Positions 52,307 through 63,804 of a DNA stretch of 64,000 nt are shown in pieces (the first letter of the stretch is position 1; every line of letters begins with the position of its first letter). The translations under genes were made by a program, and so were the position numbers. The stretch covers positions 664,381-728,380 of the forward strand of contig NZ_KE383864.1 in assembly GCF_000422505.1 (NCBI RefSeq), read 5' to 3'. The notes beneath the pieces are model-generated. The model was not told the DNA's origin and ran no database searches. It saw only the letters and a program-made list of their open reading frames with translations. The DNA comes from Paenibacillus pinihumi DSM 23905 = JCM 16419 (lineage in GTDB: Bacteria > Bacillota > Bacilli > Paenibacillales > Paenibacillaceae).

Positions 52307-53584
52307 TTATTCGGACCAGGCAACCGTGCCGTCTACGATCGTCAGGGTTGGCCAGCCTTGCAGCTTCCAGCCGCCGAACGGCGTATTTTTACCTTTGGAT
52401 ACAAAGCTTTGCGGATCAACCTCACGCTCATTTTCCAGATCGATCAGGGTCAAATCAGCAGGTGCGCCTGTTTCCAGACGGCCGCTGCCCAGTCCAAATA
52501 CTTGTGCAGGTTTGCTTGTCATGCGTTCCAGCAGGAAGCCGAGGCTCCACTTGCCGGTTTTTACGAATTTGGTGTACATAAGCGGGAAAGCCGTTTCGAA
52601 GCCTGTAATTCCGAATGGTGCAAGCAGCATCCCGCGTGCTTTCTCCTCCGCACTGTGAGGAGCGTGGTCGGTTACGATAATATCAATCGTTCCGTCCTCG
52701 ATTCCTTCAATAACCGCTTGTACATCACGCGGCGAACGCAGCGGCGGATTCATCTTCCAGTTGGCATCCATCGAAGGGATGTCTTCATCCGACAGAATCA
52801 GATGGTGCGGGCAAACCTCTGCAGTAACGTTAATGCCGACCTGCTTCGCCAGACGGATCAGGCGTAACGATTGCTCCGTGCTGACATGGCATACATGGTA
52901 ATGAACGCCTGTTGCCTCTGCAAGCAGCACGTCGCGCCCGACATGGATTGCTTCCGATTCATTGGGAATTCCCTTTAGTCCGTTTTCACGTGCGAATTTG
53001 CCGTCCGTTACCGCAGCGCCTACAACAAGCGAATCATCTTCACAGTGAGCGATAATCGGCATTCCGAGCGAGTGAGCCAATGCCATCGCATCTTTCATCA
53101 TTTGCGCATTTTGTACGCCGACACCGTCATCGGTAAATCCGATTGCGCCCGCTTCCTTCAATGCGGCAAAGTCTGTCAGTTCGCGGCCCAGCTCATTTTT
53201 GGTAATTGCCGCATATGGAAGCACTTTAACCGCGCCTTTGTCTTTTGCCTTATCGAGAATGTACTTGATTGTATCAGGCGTATCCGTAACCGGACGCGTG
53301 TTAGGCATGCAGGCGATCGTCGTAAATCCGCCCTTTGCCGCAGCCAGTGTACCCGTTTCAATATCTTCTTTATATTCAAAGCCAGGGTCGCGCAAGTGAA
53401 CATGCATATCGATCAATCCTGCGGAAACCAGCTTGCCTTGTGCGTCAATAACTTCTGCGCTGCCCGTATCAGGAAGCTCGGCTGTCAGCTCAGCGATTTG
53501 TTTGTCCTTAATCCGAATATGGAGCGTTTTGAGTTCGTTTGTTTCGTTGTCCCATACTTTGCCGTTCACAATCCATAATGACAT
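52307..53584 (-). CDS. pyrC: Dihydroorotase
   Basis: 425 residues from the second ATG (53584), which has AAGGGGA at the right distance; the first ATG (53593) directly abuts that site. It is a type I amidohydrolase: the metal motif MHVHLRDPG (about 58-66), the substrate loop MPNTRPVTD, GVQNAQMM, and the catalytic aspartate region VTDHAPHS near residue 300. It closes carbamoyl-aspartate to dihydroorotate. It lies between pyrB and carA in the operon. Confidence 0.96.
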   Translation of the reverse strand: MSLWIVNGKVWDNETNELKTLHIRIKDKQIAELTAELPDTGSAEVIDAQGKLVSAGLIDMHVHLRDPGFEYKEDIETGTLAAAKGGFTTIACMPNTRPVTDTPDTIKYILDKAKDKGAVKVLPYAAITKNELGRELTDFAALKEAGAIGFTDDGVGVQNAQMMKDAMALAHSLGMPIIAHCEDDSLVVGAAVTDGKFARENGLKGIPNESEAIHVGRDVLLAEATGVHYHVCHVSTEQSLRLIRLAKQVGINVTAEVCPHHLILSDEDIPSMDANWKMNPPLRSPRDVQAVIEGIEDGTIDIIVTDHAPHSAEEKARGMLLAPFGITGFETAFPLMYTKFVKTGKWSLGFLLERMTSKPAQVFGLGSGRLETGAPADLTLIDLENEREVDPQSFVSKGKNTPFGGWKLQGWPTLTIVDGTVAWSE

Positions 53585-53602
53585 TGCCGCCATTCCCCTT
53601 TC

Positions 53603-55300
<1,698 letters not shown>

Positions 55301-55316
55301 TATTCGATTAGATTGA

Positions 55317-55345
55317 ATTATGCCACGTTCGACAAAAGATGTCAA
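55317..55345 (-). promoter_or_regulatory. Sigma-A promoter of the pyr operon
   Basis: TTGACA (55345-55340), 17 bases, CATAAT (55322-55317). It lies about 35 bases before the PyrR box. Confidence 0.8.
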
Positions 55346-55359
55346 GAGGTGAAGAATGG

Positions 55360-55561
55360 AAACAGTGCGGAGCATGTGGGAGGAAATGCGGAAGGATTGT
55401 GTGACATGCCTGCCTCCGGGGCGGGGTTGTACTTCCGATCGCTGTTACCCTCTGATTTCCCCTTATCTCCCCCACCCAGTGTAGGAAATCAGAGGATAAA
55501 GGCGAACGCTTGCGCTTCTCCAGTACAACCCCGCCCCTTCAACAATGTCCCCACACTGTTT
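55360..55561. repeat. Nested palindromic element
   Basis: Three nested inverted pairs: 55360-55367 with 55554-55561 (8 bp), 55418-55433 with 55522-55537 (16 bp, perfect), and 55449-55460 with 55484-55495 (12 bp, perfect). It lies between the pyr promoter and the dapL terminator, outside any gene. A second hairpin, GCTAAGCGCG and its complement, follows at 55579-55609. Confidence 0.8.
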
Positions 55562-55735
55562 TTATGAAAAGAAGAAGTGCTAAGCGCGTATTACACCTCC
55601 GCGCTTAGCTTTATGTTGTGTGAGTAGTGCTAGAGCTTATTCACAATAAAAATTTTGAAACAAGTTGAAAAATTAATGGAATTCGGAATTTAATCATGAT
55701 TCTTTCTAATCAACAAGTTTAATATAGCAAAAGCA

Positions 55736-55772
55736 ATAAAAAAGGCAAAGAGATCCCTGGATCTCTTTGCCT
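55736..55772 (-). terminator. Terminator of dapL
   Basis: A perfect 14-bp stem AGGCAAAGAGATCC with a 2-base loop and T6 on the minus strand. Confidence 0.9.
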
Positions 55773-55792
55773 GATTTATGTTTCCGCCCCAC

Positions 55793-57028
55793 TTACAGAC
55801 TCAGCTTACGAATACGCTCAACAGCTTTCTCGGTATTTTCGCGGCTTCCGAATGCTGTCAGACGGAAGTAACCTTGTCCGCTTTGGCCGAACCCTACACC
55901 CGGTGTTCCGACAATGTGCGCTTCAGAGAGCAATTTGTCAAAGAAAGACCAGGAGTCCAGACCTTGCGGAGTTTTCAGCCAGATGTAAGGAGCATTCACA
56001 CCGCCAAACACTTCAAGACCGATCGACTGCAGTCCATCCCGGATAATAGCCGCGTTCGTCATGTAGTAGTCCACGGTCTCGGCAATTTGCGCTCTTCCTT
56101 CCGGAGAATAAATCGCTGCTGCGCCGCGCTGGGTGACATAGGATACACCGTTGAACTTCGTCGTGTGACGGCGGTTCCACAGATCATTCACGATAATGGT
56201 GTTGCCGTTCTCGTCCAAAGCCTTCAGCTCGCGCGGAACGACTGTGTATGCGCAGCGTACACCCGTGAATCCGGCTGTCTTGGAGAAGCTGCGGAATTCA
56301 ATCGCCACTTCCTTGGCGCCTTCAATTTCATAAATGCTGTGCGGCACATCATCTTCACGAATAAATGCTTCATAGGCAGAGTCGTACAAAATAATGCTGT
56401 TGTTGGCCCTTGCGTAATCTACCCAATGCTTCAGCTCTTCCTTCGTCAATGTCATCCCTGTCGGATTATTCGGGTAGCACAGGTAAATCAGATCCGCTCT
56501 GCGGGATGGCAGGCTAGGCTTGAACTGGTTCTCGGAACTGCTTGGCAAGTAAACCATATTTTCGTACTGGTTCGTCTCTTTGTTGAATTTGCCGGAACGG
56601 CCTGCCATAACGTTCGTGTCCACGTAAACCGGATAGACAGGATCCTGAACCGCTACGATTGCATCCTGGCTGAAAATCTCCTGGATGTTTCCGACATCAC
56701 ATTTGGATCCGTCACTGACAAAAACTTCGTTGGTGTTCAAATCAATGCCACGGGATTTGTAATCTCCCTCAATAATCGCATTGATCAGGAAATCATAACC
56801 TTGTTCCGGTCCATAGCCGCGGAATGAGCCGGGTTGGGCCAGCTCATCCACTGCGCTGTGCATTGCATCTACAACTGCTTGCGGCAATCCAAGTGTTACA
56901 TCACCGATACCAAGGCTTATAATTTGCGCATCCGGATTTTCCTGCATGAATTTCGTTCTGCGCTTGGCAATTTCGGAAAAAAGATAGCTGCCCTGCAGCT
57001 CTGTATAGTTCTGATTAATTTTCGTCAT
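55793..57028 (-). CDS. dapL: LL-diaminopimelate aminotransferase
   Basis: 411 residues from ATG 57028 (GAAGGG 8 bases upstream; GTG 57037 is an alternative). Class I/II PLP aminotransferase with the DapL-specific N-terminal [13 protein letters not shown] and [12 protein letters not shown], the cofactor segment [10 protein letters not shown], and the PLP lysine K250 in [12 protein letters not shown]. It converts tetrahydrodipicolinate directly to LL-diaminopimelate for lysine and peptidoglycan, bypassing the acyl route used by most Bacillus. It sits between rluD-type and pyrR genes, a place where Bacillus has no such gene. It has its own terminator. Confidence 0.92.
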   Translation of the reverse strand: MTKINQNYTELQGSYLFSEIAKRRTKFMQENPDAQIISLGIGDVTLGLPQAVVDAMHSAVDELAQPGSFRGYGPEQGYDFLINAIIEGDYKSRGIDLNTNEVFVSDGSKCDVGNIQEIFSQDAIVAVQDPVYPVYVDTNVMAGRSGKFNKETNQYENMVYLPSSSENQFKPSLPSRRADLIYLCYPNNPTGMTLTKEELKHWVDYARANNSIILYDSAYEAFIREDDVPHSIYEIEGAKEVAIEFRSFSKTAGFTGVRCAYTVVPRELKALDENGNTIIVNDLWNRRHTTKFNGVSYVTQRGAAAIYSPEGRAQIAETVDYYMTNAAIIRDGLQSIGLEVFGGVNAPYIWLKTPQGLDSWSFFDKLLSEAHIVGTPGVGFGQSGQGYFRLTAFGSRENTEKAVERIRKLSL

Positions 57029-57145
57029 TAGTCTCACCCTTCTTCGTGGATCTTCCTTACTTAAAGGATATCCTGTTTTGAGGATGGAAATAATGAAGAA
57101 TTTAGCGAAAAGTTTGTACTATTCGCTTGTTCATGCGATTAAACC

Positions 57146-58168
57146 TTACTGTGTACGTAAGTTTTGCAGCTCGAACGCCATATCCTCCGGAATCGGACGC
57201 TCAAATTCGATATATTCTCCAGTACGCGGATGCTTGAATCCAAGCACAGCAGCATGAAGCGCCTGGCCTTTAAGTGCGATTGTCTTGTTGCGGCCGTATA
57301 CCGGATCTCCAGCGAGCGGGTACCCGATGTATTTCATATGGACACGAATTTGATGCGTACGTCCGGTCTCAAGCTGCAATTGGAGCAGGCTAAAATCCCC
57401 CAGTCTCTCCAGCACGACAAAGTGCGTCACCGCCTCCTTGCTGTTGCGGCTGGTGACCATGTACAACTTGCGGTCATGCGGGTCCCGTCCGATAGGAGCA
57501 TCTATAGTACCTTGATCATGGGGAACGTTGCCGTGTACAAGGGCCAGATACTTTCTGGTTACCGTGTGAGCCTTTAACTGCTCGGCGAGTGAGTGATGCG
57601 CAACATCGTTTTTTGCAGCCATTAGCAGGCCGGAAGTGTCCTTGTCAATCCTGTGCACAATACCTGGACGAACCTGACCATTAATACCCGACAGGTCTTT
57701 ACAATGGTGCATGAGCGCGTTGACGACCGTACCGGACGGATGGCCCGGAGCAGGATGAACGACCATGCCGCGCGGCTTGTTAATGACGATGACATCACTG
57801 TCTTCATATACAACGTCAAGCGGGATGTCTTCAGGGACAATTTCCGCTGTCTCCGGCTCAGGAATTGTCAGCAAAACTTTGTCGCCCGCAGCAAGTTTCA
57901 CATTAGCCTTGGAATTGCGCCCGTTGACGAGCACATGGCCCTGCTTGATCCAATCCTGCACTTGGGTTCTGGATACATCTGCACCAGCTTGTTCTGTAAC
58001 GAACTTGTCCAGCCTCTCGCCTGCCTGGTCAGCGTCGATGTCCCATTCAAGCGTCTGTCCTGCTGCTTCATCTGTTTCATCTGCCTCTTCTGTTACATCT
58101 GATTCGAATTCCAATTCTAATTCCTGTTCGTCAATATGTTCATTAAATGGATTGTTCACTGTGATCAT
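57146..58168 (-). CDS. RluD-family 23S rRNA pseudouridine synthase (YlyB-like)
   Basis: 340 residues. Residues about 1-40 are an acidic extension (many Glu/Asp) not seen in most homologues. An S4 RNA-binding domain follows (AGERLDKFVTEQAGADVSRT, VLVNGRNSKANVKLAAGD). The catalytic motif GIVHRIDKDTSGLLMAA has the essential aspartate, and the C-terminal LETGRTHQIRVHM is typical. It corresponds in position to B. subtilis ylyB after lspA. The start overlaps lspA by 26 bases. Confidence 0.92.
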   Translation of the reverse strand: MITVNNPFNEHIDEQELELEFESDVTEEADETDEAAGQTLEWDIDADQAGERLDKFVTEQAGADVSRTQVQDWIKQGHVLVNGRNSKANVKLAAGDKVLLTIPEPETAEIVPEDIPLDVVYEDSDVIVINKPRGMVVHPAPGHPSGTVVNALMHHCKDLSGINGQVRPGIVHRIDKDTSGLLMAAKNDVAHHSLAEQLKAHTVTRKYLALVHGNVPHDQGTIDAPIGRDPHDRKLYMVTSRNSKEAVTHFVVLERLGDFSLLQLQLETGRTHQIRVHMKYIGYPLAGDPVYGRNKTIALKGQALHAAVLGFKHPRTGEYIEFERPIPEDMAFELQNLRTQ

Positions 58169-58652
58169 TGCCTTCCTTTTCCTTCTTGCTTTCTTCCTTC
58201 ATAGACAAAATCGTATCGAGCAAAATAAGCGCAACCCCGCATACGATTGCGGAATCGGCGATGTTAAAGATCGGGAAAATATAGCTGCCAAAGGTGAATT
58301 GCAAAAAGTCCACCACTTCCCCGTACAATGCACGGTCAAGGAAGTTGCCTACAGCACCGCCCAGAACGAGGCCAAGCGCCGAAAGCAGCATTGGCTTGCC
58401 TGATTTCCGGTTCATATAGATGTACCCGATAATTCCGGCGACAACGATAACGGTTATGATTAGAAAGAATATCCGCTGTCCCTCCAAAATACCGAATGCA
58501 GCCCCTTTATTCCGATGGGAAGTAATGATGAAGAAGTTGCCGATTACGCTGATTTTATCTGCGATTTCCAAATTCGTTGAAATCATCTTCTTCGTTACCC
58601 AGTCGATGATGAACACGACCACTGCAATCCAGTAATAATAATACGTTCTCAT
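58143..58652 (-). CDS. lspA: Lipoprotein signal peptidase (signal peptidase II)
   Basis: 169 residues, four membrane helices. The aspartyl protease residues are in GGAVGNFLDRAL and FPIFNIADSAIV; N-terminal WIAVVVFIIDWVTKK is typical. It cleaves lipoprotein precursors before the lipidated Cys, and thus processes the several lipoproteins encoded in this window. The last residues are highly charged (KEESKKEKEGNDH). Confidence 0.95.
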   Translation of the reverse strand: MRTYYYYWIAVVVFIIDWVTKKMISTNLEIADKISVIGNFFIITSHRNKGAAFGILEGQRIFFLIITVIVVAGIIGYIYMNRKSGKPMLLSALGLVLGGAVGNFLDRALYGEVVDFLQFTFGSYIFPIFNIADSAIVCGVALILLDTILSMKEESKKEKEGNDHSEQSI

Positions 58653-58892
58653 TCGTTCCCCTCCGGCAATTTGCGATTGGCTGATTTTACTAGCTTCTCG
58701 CCACTATTTATTGCGAACATTGTACCACAATTGCGGTATGTATCACCAGCAACGCAATCGTCCCAAGTCCTCTTAAAGCCCAATTAAAAGCAGCTCGGCT
58801 GATAAATGAATTTGCTGTCTTCCGAGAAAACTATATGCATCCGTTATTTCCGGAGGTACTTCTAAAGCCCTCGAAAGGAGCATATTCCCGTC

Positions 58893-59615
58893 ATGCGAAA
58901 TCTTACCGAACAACAACTGCTGAAGCTGCATAAGCGGCTTTTGGAAGACAGGCGTGATATTGAACAGCGGATTTCTGATCATGAGCATTACGGGCTTGGA
59001 GACTCGTTTAAGGATAGTACAGGCGAGCTCTCCCCGATTGACAATCATCCAGGCGATGTGGCAACTGAGCTGTATGAGCGTGAAAAAGATATTGCCCTGC
59101 ATGAGCAGGAAGAACTGCATTTGGTCCGCATTGAAGCAGCACTGAACGCTATTCACAAGGAACAGTATGGCCTATGCCAAACTTGCGGCCAGCCGATTCC
59201 TTATGAGCGTCTGGAGGCAATGCCTGATACCTTATACTGCGTAGAGCATGCTCCGCGGCAATTTGTATCGGATGCCCGGCCTGTAGAAGAACAGTATTTA
59301 TCCCCGCCATTCGGGCGTACCAGCATGGATGAGAGGGAGGACTATAACGGCTTTGACGGTGAGGACGCCTGGCAAATTGTCGAGCAATGGGGCAATTCGG
59401 ACTCTCCGGCCATGGCTGAGCATCCGGGAGGCGACTATGACCAGCTCAGTATTGAAGCGGATGAAAATGACGGGTTTGTCGAGCCGCTTGAGAGCTTCCT
59501 TGCCACCGACATAACCGGCAATCACAAAGCATTCTACCGCAACAGCCACTATCGCAATTACTGTGATACAGGCGAAGGCGATTTAACGCTTGAATTTAGT
59601 GACGATGATTTGTAA
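58893..59615 (+). CDS. TraR/DksA-type zinc finger protein (YteA/YlyA-like)
   Basis: 240 residues. The N-terminal coiled coil (1-100; LLKLHKRLLEDRRDIEQRIS, DVATELYEREKDIALHEQEE) is followed by the zinc motif CQTCGQPI...YCVEH (about 95-115) as in YteA proteins. The C-terminal 110 residues are acidic. B. subtilis YlyA, a DksA-like modulator of forespore sigma-G RNA polymerase, sits at the same place between ileS and lspA. Here the gene is inverted relative to its neighbours. A DksA-like effect on RNA polymerase during sporulation is a reasonable inference. Confidence 0.88.
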   Translation: MRNLTEQQLLKLHKRLLEDRRDIEQRISDHEHYGLGDSFKDSTGELSPIDNHPGDVATELYEREKDIALHEQEELHLVRIEAALNAIHKEQYGLCQTCGQPIPYERLEAMPDTLYCVEHAPRQFVSDARPVEEQYLSPPFGRTSMDEREDYNGFDGEDAWQIVEQWGNSDSPAMAEHPGGDYDQLSIEADENDGFVEPLESFLATDITGNHKAFYRNSHYRNYCDTGEGDLTLEFSDDDL

Positions 59616-59636
59616 ATTTATAAATGCAGGTATCTT

Positions 59637-59700
59637 CAAAAAAGCTCCCGCTCTGATTTTGTCCCTTGTTACCGGGGACATAGCCAGAGGGGAGCCGTTT
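59637..59700. terminator. Bidirectional terminator
   Basis: Stacked stems GCTCCC-CTCTG/CAGAG-GGAGC and GTCCC/GGGAC between the convergent YteA-type and ileS genes. Confidence 0.8.
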
Positions 59701-59716
59701 TACATTTTTAGATTAG

Positions 59717-62700
59717 TTATGCAATCGCGATACCGATCGTTCTGTCACCAGCCTGTGCCTGCTCCATATTGGCTGCATCGCCATAAGCAATGGAGTTGAC
59801 AAGCACATTTTCCTTCAATACATGCTCGAAGGCTTGTGCAGCAGCCAGCAGTTCCTCATCCAATTTCAAGGTCAGGACAATCCGCTTCTCAATCGGCAGG
59901 TCAAGCTTCTTGCGCGTATCCTGAACCGCACGGATAATTTCACGAACCCAGCCTTCCTGTACAAGCTCCGGTGTAATGTCCGTATTTAGCGCAACGGTCA
60001 TCAGATAGCCGGATGCCGAAGCAAAACCGGATTTCGCCTGTTTCTCGACAAGCAGCTCATCGACGCCAATTTCGAGCAGTTCCCCTTCGGCTGTTGTAAA
60101 GGTAAACGACCCTTTACTTACAATCGCTGAGGTTTCACTGGAGCTAAGCCCTTTCAGATAACCCTGAATCGGACCTACATGCTTGCCGTATTTTTTACCA
60201 GCCAGCTTCAGGTTCAGCTTCAGAATGAAATCTACAAAGCCGTTATCATCATTCTGAACGATAATTGCTTTGACATTGATTTCATCTTTAATGATTTCCT
60301 CATACTCAGCCAGATTAAAGCTGCGGTCCAGGGAAACAATCAGCTCAGACAGCGGCTGTCTCGTTTTGACGCCTGTCTCATTGCGTACATTGCGCGCCAG
60401 CTCAACGATCTGCTGCGCCGTCTCCATATCGCGCTCCAGCGCCTCATCGATGGCATTCTCATCAGCCTTCGGATAATCTGTCAGGTGAACGCTTTGGCCT
60501 CCGCCCAAATTCAAGTAAATTTCATCTGCAATAAGCGGCGCATACGGAGCAATCACACCGGATAGTGTCAGCAACACCTCACGCAGCGTCTGGTAAGCAT
60601 TGACTTTGTCTTCGCCCAGTCCGCTTCCCCAGAAACGGTCACGGGAACGACGGATATACCAGTTGCTCAGCTCGTCGACAAATACCTCGATTGCCTTAGC
60701 TGAATTCAGGAAGTCATTCGCATCCAGCCCTTTGCTGACTTGCTTGATCAATGAATTCAATCTCGACAGAATCCAGCGATCCAGCTTGTTCGCAGACGGT
60801 TTGACTTCATGCTGCTCTGCATCGAACTGGTCGATTGTCGCATACAGCACATAGAAGGCATGCGTATTTACAAGCGTGTCGATCACTTTGGACTTGGCTT
60901 CACCTACAATACCGCGGGAGAAGCGCTTGCTGCTCCAAGGCGCACTGTCGGCCAGAAGCGCCCAGCGGAAGGCATCCGTTCCGTATTCATTAATGATCTC
61001 CCACGGATCGATAACATTCCCTTTGGACTTGGACATCTTCTGTCCATTTTCATCGAGAATATGTCCGGTTGAAATAACCGCTTTGTACGGCGCTTTGCCC
61101 GTGTACAGCGTCGAGACAGCGAGCAGGCTGTAGAACCAGCCGCGTGTCTGGTCAATTCCTTCACAGATCATATCCGCCGGGAACTGATCCTCGAACGTCT
61201 CTTTATTCTCGAACGGATAGTGATGCTGTGCAAAAGGCATCGATCCGCTGTCGAACCATACGTCAATAACTTCGGATGTTCTGCTCATTACACCGCTTTC
61301 GCAATGCGGACATTTCAGATGAACGTCATCCACATACGGTTTGTGCAGCTCGATATCCTCAGAGACAGCCTGAGCAGCACGGCTGCGCATATCCTCTACG
61401 CTGTGAGGCGCATATTCGCCTTTGCAATCGCCGCATACCCATACGTTAAGAGGAGTTCCCCAATAGCGGTTACGGCTGATATTCCAGTCCACGACATCTT
61501 CCAGGAACTTGCCGAAGCGGCCTTCCTTAATATGACCCGGGAACCATTCCACGGAGTTATTATTGGCAATCAGCTGATCTCTTACAGCTGTTGTTTCAAT
61601 GAACCAGCTCTCCATCGCATAATAGATGAGCGGCGTTTTACAGCGCCAGCAAAATGGATAGCTGTGCTCATAGCGCTCTTTGCTGAACAGCAGGTTGCGT
61701 TCGCTGAGCATTTTAACAATATCGATATCAAGCTGTCCGTCTTTGACGAACCGGCCGGCAAAATCAGTTACAACATCGGTATATTTACCTGCATTGTCCA
61801 CCACATTCAGCATGCCGATCTTGTGCTGGCGGGCAGCCTTATAGTCATCATCACCGTGGGCAGGTGCAATATGAACAATTCCCGTACCACTTGATTCGGT
61901 AACAAAGTCAGCAGCAATTACGACATGTCCGTTCTCCACAGTAGCGTAACTGAACGGCGGCTCATAGGCAAGACCAGCCAGCTCGGAGCCTTTTACAGAG
62001 CCGGTGATTTCGTAGTCTTCTTTCATGACCTTCTCAACCAGATTCTCGGCCACTATAAAAGTCTCGTCATTTTTGCTTACTTCTACATAGACCAGCTCAG
62101 GATTTACAGCAAGCGCGACGTTGGCCGGCAATGTCCACGGCGTAGTCGTCCAGGCCAAAATCGAAGCGTTGCGCTCCTTCAGTCTGAACTTCACGGTGGC
62201 GCTCAAGTCTTTAACATCCTCATAGCCCTGTGCGACTTCATGGGAGCTGAGTGTTGTCTGGCAATCCGGGCAGTATGGGCTTACGCGATGTCCGCGGTAC
62301 AGCAGCCCTTGGCTGTGCAGCTTCGCGAGAATCGTCCAGATACTCTCGATATAGCTGTTATTCAGCGTTATATAAGGATTCTCCATGTCCGTCCAGTAGC
62401 CGATTGCTTCGGTCAGCTCGCGCCATTGCTTTTCATAATCGAATACGCTTGCTTTACATTTCTTGACGAACTCTTCTACGCCATACTTTTCGATCTCCTG
62501 CTTGCCCGAGATACCCAGCTGCTTTTCAACGCCAAGCTCTACAGGCAGACCATGTGTATCCCAACCAGCCTTACGGACAACCCGGTAGCCGGACATCGTT
62601 TTGTAACGGCCGATGAAATCCTTGATAACCCGGCCCAGCACATGTCCAATATGGGGCGCACCGTTAGCCGTCGGCGGGCCATCATAAAATACAAAATTCG

Positions 62701-62818
62701 GTTTGCCTGCACGATTTTCGATTGACTGCTTGAACGTATCCTCTTTCTTCCACTTCTCCAGCACCTTCAGCTCGCGGCTGCGTGCTTTTTCCTTGACATC
62801 CACACGATTCATTGCCAT
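59717..62818 (-). CDS. ileS: Isoleucyl-tRNA synthetase, type 2 (IleS2)
   Basis: 1033 residues from ATG 62818 (AGGAG 8 bases upstream; TTG 62824 is a less likely start). The class I motifs are PHIGHVLG (HIGH at 56-59) and KMSKS at 594-598. The length, the sequence KAGWDTHGLPVELGVEKQLG and the absence of a C-terminal Cys4 zinc finger fit the type 2 (eukaryote-like) form. That form is typically insensitive to mupirocin. The expected CP1 editing domain lies at about 200-400. Expression is controlled by an isoleucine T-box leader. Confidence 0.93.
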   Translation of the reverse strand: MAMNRVDVKEKARSRELKVLEKWKKEDTFKQSIENRAGKPNFVFYDGPPTANGAPHIGHVLGRVIKDFIGRYKTMSGYRVVRKAGWDTHGLPVELGVEKQLGISGKQEIEKYGVEEFVKKCKASVFDYEKQWRELTEAIGYWTDMENPYITLNNSYIESIWTILAKLHSQGLLYRGHRVSPYCPDCQTTLSSHEVAQGYEDVKDLSATVKFRLKERNASILAWTTTPWTLPANVALAVNPELVYVEVSKNDETFIVAENLVEKVMKEDYEITGSVKGSELAGLAYEPPFSYATVENGHVVIAADFVTESSGTGIVHIAPAHGDDDYKAARQHKIGMLNVVDNAGKYTDVVTDFAGRFVKDGQLDIDIVKMLSERNLLFSKERYEHSYPFCWRCKTPLIYYAMESWFIETTAVRDQLIANNNSVEWFPGHIKEGRFGKFLEDVVDWNISRNRYWGTPLNVWVCGDCKGEYAPHSVEDMRSRAAQAVSEDIELHKPYVDDVHLKCPHCESGVMSRTSEVIDVWFDSGSMPFAQHHYPFENKETFEDQFPADMICEGIDQTRGWFYSLLAVSTLYTGKAPYKAVISTGHILDENGQKMSKSKGNVIDPWEIINEYGTDAFRWALLADSAPWSSKRFSRGIVGEAKSKVIDTLVNTHAFYVLYATIDQFDAEQHEVKPSANKLDRWILSRLNSLIKQVSKGLDANDFLNSAKAIEVFVDELSNWYIRRSRDRFWGSGLGEDKVNAYQTLREVLLTLSGVIAPYAPLIADEIYLNLGGGQSVHLTDYPKADENAIDEALERDMETAQQIVELARNVRNETGVKTRQPLSELIVSLDRSFNLAEYEEIIKDEINVKAIIVQNDDNGFVDFILKLNLKLAGKKYGKHVGPIQGYLKGLSSSETSAIVSKGSFTFTTAEGELLEIGVDELLVEKQAKSGFASASGYLMTVALNTDITPELVQEGWVREIIRAVQDTRKKLDLPIEKRIVLTLKLDEELLAAAQAFEHVLKENVLVNSIAYGDAANMEQAQAGDRTIGIAIA

Positions 62819-62910
62819 GTCCAAAGCTCCTTTTCCCTGTTGATTTCATGACTTGCCTGCTATGCTCAAAAGCATTTTCCGGAGGACAACAGCAGTTTTC
62901 CGCAAAAAAC

Positions 62911-63190
62911 AAAAAAAGCCACATCCCAAATAGGGACGAGGCCTGCTCGCGTTACCACCCTGTTTCCGGTCCATCCTGCGGTCCGGCACCTTCATCACGG
63001 ACAATCATCCGTGTTCCCTGTAACGGGGGATACCGGCAATGCTTACTTGCATGTTCAGCACTGCTTCTCGGAGAGGATATTCCGCGGCGGCTTGATCATC
63101 GGCTCCCAGCATACACCGATTCTCTGGAGATCAATTCTGCTGCATACTTGTTCTCGTCATCGAAATTCAAACCATTATTACTACTATTTA
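62911..63190 (-). promoter_or_regulatory. Isoleucine T-box riboswitch leader of ileS
   Basis: The T-box core AGGGTGGTAACGCG lies at 62961-62948, followed by a terminator (CGTCCC/GGGATG with T7, 62938-62911). Upstream, the loop-E elements AGTA and GAA flank the specifier loop; GAA-T-ATC places an AUC (Ile) specifier at 63078-63076. Uncharged tRNA-Ile is expected to block termination. Confidence 0.85.
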
Positions 63191-63225
63191 TACCCTTCCG
63201 CAATCCAAATGTCAACCGGCACCGG

Positions 63226-63720
63226 TCATTTGTCCAGATTGGCAGCGGCTTCACGGGAAGCTTCATCCAGCGAATTCCAGCCGTCCTGGCTAAGCAACTC
63301 AAGCTGCGCCTCCACAAGCGTGCGGAATCTTGCCCGGTAGATGGAAGCCTGCTTTTTTAGCTCCTCGACCTCAAGCGCAACTTTGCGCGACTTGGCCAGT
63401 GAATCGTTAATAATGCGGTCAGCGTTTTTCTCGGCTTCTTTAATGGTAAGCTGCGCTTCTTTTTTGGAGTTGTTCTTCACTTCGTCGGCTGCTTCCTGGG
63501 CTACAATAATCGTTTTGCTCAGCGTCTCTTCGATGTTGGCAAAATGGTTCAGCTTCTCCTGAAGCGCCAGTACCTGATTTTGAAGCTCCTTGTTCTCGCG
63601 GATGATGCTCTCGTAATCTTTGATCACCTGGTCGAGAAACTCGTTAACCTCATCCTCATCGTAACCGCGCAGACGGCGGCCGAATTCTTTATTATGTATG
63701 TCCAATGGCGTCAACGGCAT
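63226..63720 (-). CDS. divIVA: Cell division/polarity protein DivIVA
   Basis: 164 residues. The N-terminal lipid-binding part MPLTPLDIHNKEFGRRLRGY and DEDEVNEFLDQVIKDYE are diagnostic; the rest is coiled coil (30-150). It binds curved membrane at septa and poles and recruits partners such as MinJ or RacA. An AGGAGG site lies upstream. Position between ylmH and ileS is conserved in Bacillales. Confidence 0.96.
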   Translation of the reverse strand: MPLTPLDIHNKEFGRRLRGYDEDEVNEFLDQVIKDYESIIRENKELQNQVLALQEKLNHFANIEETLSKTIIVAQEAADEVKNNSKKEAQLTIKEAEKNADRIINDSLAKSRKVALEVEELKKQASIYRARFRTLVEAQLELLSQDGWNSLDEASREAAANLDK

Positions 63721-63804
63721 TGGCGCACCTCCTAATGAAATGACGATTGACCTGATACTCCCTGCTATGGGTTCGACAAAAGCGGATCAAATTCCTGCCT
63801 TATG

